A stretch of DNA of 64,000 bases, taken from NCBI RefSeq assembly GCF_945952365.1, contig NZ_CAMFHX010000008.1, positions 35,117 to 99,116 on the forward strand, given 5' to 3'. Origin of the DNA: an uncultured Cetobacterium sp. (GTDB taxonomy: Bacteria > Fusobacteriota > Fusobacteriia > Fusobacteriales > Fusobacteriaceae). The notes beneath the pieces were generated by a model that was not told the DNA's origin, made no database searches, and saw only the letters and a list, made by a program, of their open reading frames with translations. Shown in pieces: positions 54,273 through 62,648 of this stretch (the stretch's first letter is position 1; each line of letters opens with the position of its first letter). A program made the position numbers and the translations under genes.

Positions 54273-55776
54273 TTATTTTCTTTAAAATTTTTGAAATTGG
54301 TATTTGAGATTTTTCATACTCATTCAATCCCATCTTCCAAAGTAATAAACAATATAAAATTGTATATATCACTATTTTTACTATAAATTTTAAATAGTTT
54401 ACTTCTTTTAAATATCTATTTAAAAGAGTTCCAAAAATCATCGCTATAAATATTGGAACTGACATTTTTAATATATTTTTCCAGAAATTAACTATATCTA
54501 ACTCTACAACCACTTTATAATATATATTCATTATTATTATCTGCCCTAATATAAATGATATTCCCGTAGCTATAGCACACCCTATCACTCCATATTTTTT
54601 TACTAAAAAAATACTCATACCTAAATTCAAAAGTGCTATTACCAGATAAACAACCGATCTAAACTGATGCATATTTTTTGCCTGCATTATACTCACACCT
54701 ATACTTTGAATCAAAGGAACTGTCAAAGGAATCATTATCCAAAGGGCTATTCTATAAGCTTCTATATACTCTTTTCCTACCCAAAGAGTTATAAAATCTT
54801 TTCCAAATAAAACAAATCCAGAAGAGATTAAACCCAAAAGAATATACTGTAGCCTTCCAACTTTTAAAAATAGCCCATCTATCTCATTATGTTTTCCCTC
54901 TACAATCAATCTATTTATTCTCGGAAATAAAACTCCAGCTATAGCAGCAGCAAACCCAGTGTAAAGAGTATTAAAAATAGCTCCAACAGAATATATTGCT
55001 ACACCCGCTACTCCAATATATTTACCTATTATAACTCTATCTGTTCCCCAATATATTTGATCTATAAGTACGTTTAAAAATATAAAAAACGAGTATGTAA
55101 ATATCTCTTTTAAAATACTGTAATCAAATTTTGAAAACTTTATTCTCATTCCTAATTTTATTGCATAAACTATATCAAAGAGATAGGATATTATTGCAAA
55201 AAATAGTGTGGATAATGTTACACTAATTAATCCAAACCCATTTATCATAAGTAAAGCACCTATAATTGGATTCAATACCATTGCTAATAGTTTTACTCCT
55301 CTTTGATATATAAACTTCTCTTTCGAACTTATATTTGTTGAAAAAATAGTTAATGGAAATGAAAGAACTACATTTAAAGATAATATTATGAAAACCATTT
55401 TTGTTTTCTCTAATTCAATTGCTGTAAATCTCTCTCCAAAAAATGTTTCGATATTAAAAAATATATAACTTCCAATTCCAATGGCCAAAACCATAAGTAT
55501 CGAAAAAATAGATAAAAACATCCCGTTTAAAGATTTTTCCTCTTCCAATTTTCCAGACGCTCTGTATCTAACAGTATATCTCAGCATAGTATTTCCAAGA
55601 CCTAAATTCAAAATTGAGATATATCCCATTATAGATTGAACCAATGAGTTAATTCCATAGTCAGCCGGACCTAAATATCTCATATATAGTGGTGTATATA
55701 CAATTTGAATTAAAGAACTCATTATTATAGTTAACATTGAGAGTGCCGTTCCAACTTTCAATTCGTTTTTTGCCAT
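54265..55776 (-). CDS. Oligosaccharide flippase (Wzx/polysaccharide biosynthesis family)
   Basis: 503-residue protein with about 14 membrane helices of the MOP flippase superfamily. The N-terminus (KVGTALSMLTIIMSSLIQIVYTPLYMRYLGPADYG, about 6-40) and SLVQSIMGYISILNLGLGNTMLRYTVRY are typical Wzx features. It would move a lipid-linked glycan across the inner membrane for O-antigen, capsule or similar. ATG follows ATAGGTAA. Last in a three-gene surface-glycan run with the pyruvyl transferase and glycosyltransferase; spacing is 8 and 11 bases. No polymerase or initiating transferase is adjacent. Confidence 0.85.
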   Translation of the reverse strand: MAKNELKVGTALSMLTIIMSSLIQIVYTPLYMRYLGPADYGINSLVQSIMGYISILNLGLGNTMLRYTVRYRASGKLEEEKSLNGMFLSIFSILMVLAIGIGSYIFFNIETFFGERFTAIELEKTKMVFIILSLNVVLSFPLTIFSTNISSKEKFIYQRGVKLLAMVLNPIIGALLMINGFGLISVTLSTLFFAIISYLFDIVYAIKLGMRIKFSKFDYSILKEIFTYSFFIFLNVLIDQIYWGTDRVIIGKYIGVAGVAIYSVGAIFNTLYTGFAAAIAGVLFPRINRLIVEGKHNEIDGLFLKVGRLQYILLGLISSGFVLFGKDFITLWVGKEYIEAYRIALWIMIPLTVPLIQSIGVSIMQAKNMHQFRSVVYLVIALLNLGMSIFLVKKYGVIGCAIATGISFILGQIIIMNIYYKVVVELDIVNFWKNILKMSVPIFIAMIFGTLLNRYLKEVNYLKFIVKIVIYTILYCLLLWKMGLNEYEKSQIPISKILKKIKK

Positions 55777-55784
55777 AGCTTTAC

Positions 55785-56870
55785 CTATATTGATAAAAAT
55801 TCATCTAGCTTTAAGAAATGTTTTTCTCCATCTTTTGATGCTTTCATTAAAACTTCATCCGACAGTGCTAAATTCTCTTTATACTTTTCATAGTTTAAAT
55901 TTTTCAGATTATCTAATGATGCAAAATTTCCTTTAAAATCTAAATCCTCTAAAACATTTGTCATCTTTTTACTATAAGTTATAGGAAATACTGGCTTTTT
56001 AAATATAAATCCTAATATCATTGCATGGAATCTTGTTGCTACAACACTCTCAGCTTTATTGATTATATCTAAGGCTTCATTTATATCTCCTCTATAAAGA
56101 TATTTTGTTATATGTTTATGCTGCTCATTTGGAATCATATTTAATAACTTACTTATAGCTTCTTCATCCCTTTCACCTTGGCAAAACGACATAAATTTAA
56201 CTTTTTTACCTGATTTTATAATATCTAGTGTCAAAGTTTTCAATCTATTAAAATACTCAGACTCTATTCCTGTAAATCCAGGTCTTCCAGATGGTAACAC
56301 AATTGAGAATAGGACATAGTTCTCTACCTCATTAGGTTCCATTTTCAAGCTAAATACAATATCATTTCCATATCTAACATTTTCTAAATCTTCAAAAAGT
56401 TCATATGAATATCTCTCTCTAAAACAAACATCCTTACAACTTTTAAAGAACTCATGGTACATATCTCTAAATCCTTCATTTTTATATGGTCCAAAATTTG
56501 CTCCTAGAATAAAATAGTTTTTTCCAAAATCTAAATTTCTCTCTCTAACTTTAAAATCCTCTTCTGAAAAATCATTTTCTATAAATATAGATCCTCCTAT
56601 ATTTACAACACCATCTAACTCTCTCGCTTTCAAATCCTCTAATATATTTGGAATCCCAAATTTTCTTCCCAAACGGAATAAGATTTTCTTAGCAAAAGTA
56701 TCGTTATAAAGTATATTTAAATTCTCAGTATCAATTCCCTTTAAATTCTCATACTCTGGTGTTGCATAAAGATAAAACTCAGTTTCTTTATATCTTTCAC
56801 AAAGCATTTTTATAAAAAGGTCATCGCCTAAATTCATTTGTGCATATGCCTTTATTAATATTTTTTTCAC
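55785..56870 (-). CDS. Polysaccharide pyruvyl transferase family protein
   Basis: 361 residues of the CsaB/WcaK-like family, which adds pyruvyl ketal groups to sugars from PEP (some members act differently). Visible are the N-terminal MNLGDDLFIKMLCERYKE, GGSIFIENDF near 92, FILGANFGPYKNEGF near 120-134, a RERYSYELFEDL region near 153-164, and the C-terminal ESVVATRFHAMILGFIFKKPVFPITYS with the conserved RFHA motif near 282. The start is a GTG at 56870 behind GAGGGAA. Middle gene of the glycan run. If active it would give a negatively charged pyruvylated surface sugar. Confidence 0.85.
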   Translation of the reverse strand: MKKILIKAYAQMNLGDDLFIKMLCERYKETEFYLYATPEYENLKGIDTENLNILYNDTFAKKILFRLGRKFGIPNILEDLKARELDGVVNIGGSIFIENDFSEEDFKVRERNLDFGKNYFILGANFGPYKNEGFRDMYHEFFKSCKDVCFRERYSYELFEDLENVRYGNDIVFSLKMEPNEVENYVLFSIVLPSGRPGFTGIESEYFNRLKTLTLDIIKSGKKVKFMSFCQGERDEEAISKLLNMIPNEQHKHITKYLYRGDINEALDIINKAESVVATRFHAMILGFIFKKPVFPITYSKKMTNVLEDLDFKGNFASLDNLKNLNYEKYKENLALSDEVLMKASKDGEKHFLKLDEFLSI

Positions 56871-56881
56871 TTTCCCTCACC

Positions 56882-57835
56882 CTATTTTCTTGTTAGTATC
56901 TTTTTATACTTTTTTAAACCTATCATTTTCAATCTCAAAATTCTAAAATAGTAATAACATTTTATTTCAAAAGTTTTCAACTCTTCAAATCTATCTATTT
57001 CTTCTTTTATTTTTAAATAAAACCTTTTCCATCCCTCAATTTTATTTTCACTCAATCTTTGTAAAACATCAAAAGGATACATTATACCATGATATTTAAA
57101 ACATTCTCTAACTTTATCTATATTCTTCTCATATACATCATTCTCTTTATAGAATTTTATTAGTTCATCTATAACTAGATATATGTCTGTTCTATTTTTA
57201 TAATTATTCGATACAGAAGCTGTGTTCATAAAATAATTATAATATGGTTTATTAATAGAAACAACTTTTTTACTGAAGAAAAAACACATAAAGTTAAAAA
57301 ACATATCTTCCCCTGTATAAACATCTAATAAAAATTGAATTTTATTTTTTTTAATCATCTCTTTTCTATAGATTTTATTACAAGGCGATGAAAACCACTC
57401 TGTTGTACAATCTGTATAGCTGTCTTTATCATCTCTTTTATCTACCTCAACATTGGCTAAAAGATTTTTATTCTCATCTAGCTTTTTAAAGCCAGAAATA
57501 ACAATATCTGCAAACTCATTTTCCGCTATCTCTACCATCTCTTTATACATATCTTCATCCGCCCAATCATCGGAATCTAAGAATGCAATATATTTTCCTT
57601 GTGCTAAAGAGAGACCACAATTTCTAGCTGCACTGCAACCACCATTCTTCACTTTTTTATAAATTATATTACTATAATGATTAGCTAACTGCTCACAAAT
57701 TTTTGAAGTCCCATCTTTTGAACCATCGTCGATAACAATTATTTCAATCTCTTTTAAAGTTTGATTTAAAACTGATTTAATACATCTTTCAATATATTTT
57801 TCAACATTATAAGCTGGAATTATCACACTTAGCAT
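56882..57835 (-). CDS. Family 2 glycosyltransferase
   Basis: 317 residues with a GT-A domain at the N-terminus: LSVIIPAYNVEKYIERCIKS near 2-21, EIIVIDDGSKDGT near 33-45, GGCSAARNCGLSLAQGKYIAFLDSDDW near 65-91 with the DxD metal motif. The C-terminal 100 residues are helical and specific to this group. It transfers a sugar from a nucleotide donor during glycan synthesis; donor and acceptor are unknown. The frame extends to 57895 but GAGGAGG precedes the ATG at 57835. First in the glycan run, just after the upp terminator; no distinct promoter is visible in the short gap. Confidence 0.9.
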   Translation of the reverse strand: MLSVIIPAYNVEKYIERCIKSVLNQTLKEIEIIVIDDGSKDGTSKICEQLANHYSNIIYKKVKNGGCSAARNCGLSLAQGKYIAFLDSDDWADEDMYKEMVEIAENEFADIVISGFKKLDENKNLLANVEVDKRDDKDSYTDCTTEWFSSPCNKIYRKEMIKKNKIQFLLDVYTGEDMFFNFMCFFFSKKVVSINKPYYNYFMNTASVSNNYKNRTDIYLVIDELIKFYKENDVYEKNIDKVRECFKYHGIMYPFDVLQRLSENKIEGWKRFYLKIKEEIDRFEELKTFEIKCYYYFRILRLKMIGLKKYKKILTRK

Positions 57836-57872
57836 ATCTTTTTCCTCCTCAAAATTTATCTCTATGAAAAAT

Positions 57873-57897
57873 AAAAAGGGTGGACATACAGCCACCC
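57873..57897 (-). terminator. upp terminator
   Basis: GGGTGG/CCACCC 6-bp GC stem with an 8-nt loop and five T on the minus strand, starting 8 bases after the upp stop. Confidence 0.82.
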
Positions 57898-57904
57898 ATT
57901 ATAG

Positions 57905-58528
57905 TTATTTTGTTCCAAATATTCTGTCTCCACAATCTCCTAAACCTGGATAAATATATCCGTTTGAATCTAAACCTTGGTCTATTTTAGCTGTATAAAT
58001 AGCTACATCTGGATGCGTTTGTAAAACTTTTGCTATTCCTTCTGGAGCAGCTACTAAACACATAAATACTATGTTTTTAACTCCAGATTGCTTTAGGTAA
58101 TCTATTGCATATATAGCTGATCCTCCAGTTGCTAACATAGGATCTACTAATATAACTTGTTTATTTTGTACATCTACAGGAAGTTTACAGTAATAGTATA
58201 CTGGCTCTAGAGTTTCTTCATCTCTATAAACTCCTATATGACCTATTTTTGCCGTTGGAATTAATGAAACTATCCCATCTACCATTCCTAATCCAGCTCT
58301 TAAAATAGGTACAACTGCAATATTCGTTCCTAACGTATATCCAACTGTTTTCATTAGAGGAGTTTGAACCTCTATCTCTTCTAAAACTAAATTTTTTGTT
58401 ACTTCATAAGTCATTAACTTTGAGATTTCATTTAGATTCTCTCTAAAAGACTTTGTGTCAGTCTCTTTATTTCTTAATATTGTTAATTTGTGTTGTATTA
58501 ATGGATGATTTATCTCTATTACAGCCAT
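57905..58528 (-). CDS. upp: Uracil phosphoribosyltransferase
   Basis: Salvages uracil to UMP with PRPP. 207 residues, complete. It begins with [19 protein letters not shown] and has the PRPP-binding loop [18 protein letters not shown] near 126-143 and the uracil-recognising C-terminal [17 protein letters not shown], all characteristic of bacterial Upp. ATG follows GGGAGGT. It lies between the rpmE terminator and its own terminator, so it appears to be monocistronic. A uracil permease is not adjacent. Confidence 0.96.
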   Translation of the reverse strand: MAVIEINHPLIQHKLTILRNKETDTKSFRENLNEISKLMTYEVTKNLVLEEIEVQTPLMKTVGYTLGTNIAVVPILRAGLGMVDGIVSLIPTAKIGHIGVYRDEETLEPVYYYCKLPVDVQNKQVILVDPMLATGGSAIYAIDYLKQSGVKNIVFMCLVAAPEGIAKVLQTHPDVAIYTAKIDQGLDSNGYIYPGLGDCGDRIFGTK

Positions 58529-58562
58529 TTTAACCTCCCTGTTACTTATACTTTAAAAAAAA

Positions 58563-58579
58563 ACAGGACATAGTCCCGT
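58563..58579 (-). terminator. rpmE terminator
   Basis: ACAGGAC/GTCCCGT 7-bp stem (one G-T pair) with a 3-nt loop and a T-run on the minus strand. Confidence 0.78.
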
Positions 58580-58590
58580 TTTTTTATTTC

Positions 58591-58806
58591 TTATTTCTTT
58601 AATCCAAACTTCTTGTTGAATTGCTCTACTCTTCCAGCAGCGTCTACGAACTTAGCTTTTCCAGTGTAGAATGGGTGGCAGTTAGCACATACAGCTATTT
58701 TAAGCTCTGCGTCCTTTGCGTTCATTGTTGATCTTGTTTCGAACTTGTTTCCACAAGTACAGTCAACAGTAAGTAATTTGTAATCAGGATGAATTCCTTT
58801 TCTCAT
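58591..58806 (-). CDS. rpmE: 50S ribosomal protein L31, zinc-binding type
   Basis: 71-residue ribosomal protein. It begins [12 protein letters not shown] and has the zinc-binding cysteines in DCTCGNKF near 15-22 and [15 protein letters not shown] near 36-50, so this is the C+ (zinc) form; the zinc-independent paralogue is not in the window. The frame opens with a GTG at 58815 within GGAAGGTG, which is better read as the binding site for the ATG at 58806. It has its own promoter and terminator, as is common for rpmE. Confidence 0.96.
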   Translation of the reverse strand: MRKGIHPDYKLLTVDCTCGNKFETRSTMNAKDAELKIAVCANCHPFYTGKAKFVDAAGRVEQFNKKFGLKK

Positions 58807-58845
58807 TATTGTCACCTTCCTATAATCTTTCTATTTATCGTAAAG

Positions 58846-58874
58846 ATTTTATCATAATTTTTTGACTTTTGCAA
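58846..58874 (-). promoter_or_regulatory. rpmE promoter
   Basis: Minus-strand -35 TTGCAA (58869-58874) and -10 TAAAAT (58846-58851) with 17-base spacing. The same TATGATAAAAT block occurs on the plus strand about 70 bases away, ahead of the RNase H gene, so the divergent promoters share a -10 region sequence. Confidence 0.6.
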
Positions 58875-58955
58875 CACTTTTTTGCCACTCACATAAAGTT
58901 TTTTATTTTTATAAAATTTTATGATAAAATATATATAAAAAAATAAAGGAGAGTT

Positions 58956-59576
58956 ATGGCTACTAAATATTATGCTTTTATTATAGATAAAGAAAACTAT
59001 TCTGCTATTGTTACTTCTTGGCCTGAGTGTCAACAGTTAACAAAAGGAAAGAAAGCGAGGTATAAATCTTTTAAGACTGAAAAAGAAGCTAAAGACTGGC
59101 TTTCTGAAGGTGGAATCTACGAAGATAAAAAACAGAAAATAAAAGAAGCTAAAGAAAAACTTATCGATGGGATATATTTCGATGCTGGAACTGGTAGAGG
59201 AATTGGAGTTGAAGTTAGAGTTACTGATATAAAAGGAGCATCTCTTTTGGATAATATTATGCCTGAACATATGATAAATGAGTTTGGAAACTATTTAGCT
59301 CCAGAAGGTAGCACAAATAACTACGGTGAATTAATTGGTATATACTTAGCTATCGATATAGCAATTAGAAAAAATAATTTAAAAATTTTTGGAGATAGTA
59401 AATTAATTATTGATTATTGGTCTAAAGGGCATTATAATAAATCGTCGTTAAATGAAAAAACAATAAATCTTATAAAAAAAACCGCTGCAAGAAGAGAGCA
59501 ATTTGAAAATGTCGGTGGAAAAATCGAACATGTTTCTGGTGATATCAACCCTGCAGATTTAGGTTTTCATAAATAA
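58956..59576 (+). CDS. Ribonuclease H family protein with N-terminal viroplasmin domain
   Basis: Degrades RNA in RNA-DNA hybrids. 206 residues. The N-terminal caulimovirus viroplasmin domain (about 4-48, KYYAFIIDKENYSAIVTSW to KTEKEAKDWL) is a hybrid-binding module also found in eukaryotic RNase H1. The C-terminal RNase H domain has the catalytic Asp in IYFDAGTGRG near 75, Glu in NNYGELIGIYLAI near 126, Asp in IFGDSKLIIDYWSKG near 148 and a last Asp in GDINPADLG near 200. ATG follows AAAGGAG. It is followed after 18 bases by the YwaF-like gene, probably one transcript. Confidence 0.9.
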   Translation: MATKYYAFIIDKENYSAIVTSWPECQQLTKGKKARYKSFKTEKEAKDWLSEGGIYEDKKQKIKEAKEKLIDGIYFDAGTGRGIGVEVRVTDIKGASLLDNIMPEHMINEFGNYLAPEGSTNNYGELIGIYLAIDIAIRKNNLKIFGDSKLIIDYWSKGHYNKSSLNEKTINLIKKTAARREQFENVGGKIEHVSGDINPADLGFHK

Positions 59577-59594
59577 AACTAGGAGGATAATTTA

Positions 59595-60278
59595 ATGGAG
59601 TTTGAACTGTTTGATAAGTTACATCTTTTTTATCTTTTGGGATATTCGTTAGTTTTTGTTTTTCTTTATTTTGGAGTAAAGTATAGCCCACAACCTAAAA
59701 AAGTTATGAGAGTAATCTCTTTAATTATTTTGATGATAAAGTGTGGAGAACTCTTTATCAGATATAAATTAATTGGAGAAGCTTGGTACTCACTACTTCC
59801 TTTACATCTTTGCAATATAACTCTTATTTTTGCTATTTTAGGTACTACACTTAGATTTACTCCATTTTTGTACGCAACATTTTTCTGGTCTATCGGAGCA
59901 ATCTTTGCACTATTAACACCTGAGGTTAGAGAAACCTTCCCTCATTTTTTCAACATTAGCTTTTTCTCAACGCACTGCTACATAATTTTTACAGCTATTG
60001 TTGAATACAAAATTTTTAAGTTAAGACCATCTTTAGAAACTTGGACTGGATCTTTCCTTGGAATAAATGTTATTATGGCTGGGGTATTTTTTATAAATAG
60101 CGTTCTTGGAACTAACTATCTATATATAAATAGAAAACCTAGTTTCCAATCACCTCTTGACTATTTTGGTGAGTGGCCATACTATATAATAGTAGTTGAA
60201 TTTGCATATATCATTTTAACTTTATTATTACTATTTGTATTTAAAAAAAAAGATTACAAAGTAAAAGTAAACAGGTAG
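59595..60278 (+). CDS. YwaF-like membrane protein (TIGR02206 family)
   Basis: 227 residues with about seven membrane helices. Family hallmarks are LLPLHLCNITLI near 72-83 and NYLYINRKPSFQSPLDYFGEWPYY near 176-199. TIGR02206 proteins are widespread integral membrane proteins of unknown function. ATG follows AGGAGGA. It is second in a two-gene run with the RNase H gene and ends at a clear bidirectional terminator. Confidence 0.82.
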   Translation: MEFELFDKLHLFYLLGYSLVFVFLYFGVKYSPQPKKVMRVISLIILMIKCGELFIRYKLIGEAWYSLLPLHLCNITLIFAILGTTLRFTPFLYATFFWSIGAIFALLTPEVRETFPHFFNISFFSTHCYIIFTAIVEYKIFKLRPSLETWTGSFLGINVIMAGVFFINSVLGTNYLYINRKPSFQSPLDYFGEWPYYIIVVEFAYIILTLLLLFVFKKKDYKVKVNR

Positions 60279-60300
60279 AATTTTAAGATTCTACCTGTTT
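60269..60300. terminator. Bidirectional terminator
   Basis: 12-bp stem AAACAGGTAGAA/TTCTACCTGTTT with an 8-nt loop and T-runs, between the YwaF-like gene (plus) and yigZ (minus). Confidence 0.88.
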
Positions 60301-60308
60301 TTTATTTC

Positions 60309-60884
60309 TTAAATTATAACCAAGATATCCTTTAACTCTTTTAATTTTTCTAAAGTTTCGTCTGATACCCTTACTCTATAAGTTACTCTTTCATTAAAAT
60401 CTTTATTTAGTAACTCTTCATTTCCATTTATTAATAGATTATCAATCTCATTTATCTTTTCATAAGAGAAGTCTAAAAGACACTCTTGACGCTCTATAAA
60501 CTCTGCAATTTCACCCTCTAAAACTGCTAATTTTGCTGTTTTAGCGTAGTTTCTTACAAGGCCTCCAGCTCCTAATTTTATTCCGCCAAAATATCTTGTA
60601 GCTACAACTGCAATATTGTTTACATCCATATAAGTAAGAATCTCACCCATAGGTTTTCCTGCTGTTCCACTTGGCTCTCCGTCATCATCAGCTTTGAAAT
60701 ACTCTTGCCCATTATCTATAACTCTATAGACAGTACAGTTATGAGTTGCATCTGGATGCATCTCTCTAATCATATCTATAAATTCCTCTGCTTCCTCTTT
60801 TGATGAAATCGGTTTTGCGTATCCTATAAATTTCGATTTCCTCTCTTCAAACTCTATTCTCACTGCTTTTTTTATACTTTTCAT
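60309..60884 (-). CDS. YigZ family (IMPACT-like) protein
   Basis: 191 residues. The N-terminal UPF0029 domain (about 1-118) carries the family motifs HPDATHNCTVYRV near 43-55, ADDDGEPSGTAGKPM near 65-79 and VVATRYFGGIKLGAGGLVRNY near 93-113; a ferredoxin-like second domain follows. IMPACT/YigZ proteins are linked to translation regulation, with no defined bacterial activity. ATG follows AGGAGTT. It is one base from the M50 gene, so the two are co-expressed. Confidence 0.9.
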   Translation of the reverse strand: MKSIKKAVRIEFEERKSKFIGYAKPISSKEEAEEFIDMIREMHPDATHNCTVYRVIDNGQEYFKADDDGEPSGTAGKPMGEILTYMDVNNIAVVATRYFGGIKLGAGGLVRNYAKTAKLAVLEGEIAEFIERQECLLDFSYEKINEIDNLLINGNEELLNKDFNERVTYRVRVSDETLEKLKELKDILVII

Positions 60885-60885
60885 T

Positions 60886-61485
60886 CTAACTCCTAATTAT
60901 TAAATCTACTACTCCAATTATTATATTGTATATTGGAGACATTATTTTACTCAAAATACCAAAATAACTAAGCCCTAATATTATAAATATTCCATAGGTA
61001 TCTATTGTAAATATTCTTATTCTGTTTTCATCATTTAAAAATGAAGCTATTATTCTAGAACCATCTAACGGCGGAATTGGTAATAGATTAAATGTTCCTA
61101 ACGCCATGTTTATAATTATAAAATATACCGATAGATCATTGAATGGTACTATATCAAACCTAATCAAAAGAGCTCCTATTATCATTAAAGAATAGTTTGT
61201 TAATACACCCGCTATTGATACTAAAAATTCTCCAACTCTACCATTTCTAAAAGCAAAATAATTTACTGGAACTGGCTTTGCCCATCCAAATATAAAGTTA
61301 CTTCCACTCAGTAGCATTACAACTGGTATTAGTGCTCCGATTGGGTCTAAATGTTTCAAAGGATTTAGCGATAACCTCCCTGAATATTTAGCTGTTTTAT
61401 CTCCACAAAAAAGTGCCATATATCCATGAGCTAATTCATGTAGCACCAAAGAAAATAGCAAAATTATAACTTTAAATACGAACAT
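60886..61485 (-). CDS. Site-2 protease family (M50) membrane metalloprotease
   Basis: About 199 residues, five to six membrane helices. The zinc-binding HExxH is LHELAHGYMAL near 15-25 and the third ligand motif NLLPIPPLDGSRI is near 134-146. There is no PDZ domain, so this is the small SpoIVFB/Rv-type of rhomboid-like size rather than RseP. Substrate unknown. The start ATG at 61485 is favoured by GAGGTG six bases ahead; ATG 61491 and GTG 61494 are alternatives. It lies between comEC and yigZ in one run. Confidence 0.88.
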   Translation of the reverse strand: MFVFKVIILLFSLVLHELAHGYMALFCGDKTAKYSGRLSLNPLKHLDPIGALIPVVMLLSGSNFIFGWAKPVPVNYFAFRNGRVGEFLVSIAGVLTNYSLMIIGALLIRFDIVPFNDLSVYFIIINMALGTFNLLPIPPLDGSRIIASFLNDENRIRIFTIDTYGIFIILGLSYFGILSKIMSPIYNIIIGVVDLIIRS

Positions 61486-61515
61486 TTTCATCACCTCATA
61501 AATAGATTATCACAT

Positions 61516-62634
61516 CTACAATTCTAAAGTCAAATATGGAATCCCATTTAATACTTCAACTACCTCTAATAAAAGTAAATAGTTTATATTTAAAATTGGC
61601 ATTATTAAAAATTCTAAATAAAAATTTGATAAAAATAAAGCTAAAAAACTTATCACTATAAAAACTGATGCAACAGGTATTAAAATAACATTACTAAGAA
61701 ATGAAAACATCGGTATATTTCTAAAAAATATATAAAATATCGGCGTCATACAAAGTTGAATTGTTAAGCTTAAAGACAATGTATTACATATTTTATTTAC
61801 AAATTTTGCTTCAAACTTTTTTACTTTTGGAATTTTCTCATAGATAAAAATTATTGAAAAAACAGCTATATATGACATCCAAAATGAAACTGTATAAACC
61901 CATGCAGGATATATAATTAAGGATATCAAAAATGCTAAGAAAAAAGATTTTTTTACATCTGCTTTTTCATACAAAATATTACTTAAAATATAGATTGCTC
62001 CCATTACATATGCTCGAAATACAGATGGTGATTTCCCTATTCCTAAAACATATAAAGTTAAAATTAATAACGTTAAAATATACCTCTCTCTTTTAGGAAC
62101 TTTTAGTTTAAATAACATATATGCTACTCCTGATATGATAACTCCGATGTGTAAACCAGAGATTACTAGTATATGAGCTGTTCCTGTATATCTAAACATA
62201 TCTTTTAACTCATCATCTAGAAGATATCCCTCTCCTAAAAGTGTTGCTTTCAAAAATAACAGTAATCCTACTGAATATTCTTTTGTCATTCTTTCTATTC
62301 TGTCTCTAAAAAAAACTCTTAATCTACTGTCTTTATCTAAAATTTCATTTGAATTTAAAAAATAGGTTGTTCCCCATTTTGATTTTTTGATTTTTGTCAC
62401 TTCACCTAAAATAATTTTCTCACCATCACCAACTCTATGAACTGAAAAAAATAGATTTTGCTTTGAATATTTATTGTTTATAGTCTCAACTTTTCCTTGA
62501 CCTGCGTCGACTCGTCCACTTATTTGGATTATGTCCCCAACCTCAACTCTCTCTTTAAACGTTACATAATTTAACCTTAAAAAGAAAATTGAGGCAAAAA
62601 CTAATATTATTGCCCCAATCTCTATTCGTTTCAA
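61516..62634 (-). CDS. ComEC/Rec2-type competence protein, short form without beta-lactamase domain
   Basis: 372 residues. An N-terminal helix and an OB-like DUF4131 region (about 20-125, with GDIIQISGRVDAGQ) are followed by the Competence membrane domain with the signature TGTAHILVISGLHIGVIISG near 150-169 and about eight further helices, ending NGIPYLTLEL. ComEC forms the DNA channel in transformable bacteria and normally has 700-800 residues, with a C-terminal metallo-beta-lactamase nuclease domain; that domain is absent here and not encoded nearby. The start is a TTG at 62634 behind GAGGAGG. Channel function without the nuclease domain is possible, or the protein has another role. Confidence 0.85.
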   Translation of the reverse strand: MKRIEIGAIILVFASIFFLRLNYVTFKERVEVGDIIQISGRVDAGQGKVETINNKYSKQNLFFSVHRVGDGEKIILGEVTKIKKSKWGTTYFLNSNEILDKDSRLRVFFRDRIERMTKEYSVGLLLFLKATLLGEGYLLDDELKDMFRYTGTAHILVISGLHIGVIISGVAYMLFKLKVPKRERYILTLLILTLYVLGIGKSPSVFRAYVMGAIYILSNILYEKADVKKSFFLAFLISLIIYPAWVYTVSFWMSYIAVFSIIFIYEKIPKVKKFEAKFVNKICNTLSLSLTIQLCMTPIFYIFFRNIPMFSFLSNVILIPVASVFIVISFLALFLSNFYLEFLIMPILNINYLLLLEVVEVLNGIPYLTLEL

Positions 62635-62648
62635 CTTCCCTCCTCATT

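Noticed and set aside
58812..59270. Two minus-strand frames opposite and upstream of the RNase H gene
   Set aside because: One crosses the rpmE promoter and the other is antisense to a well-supported RNase H domain; neither has a binding site.
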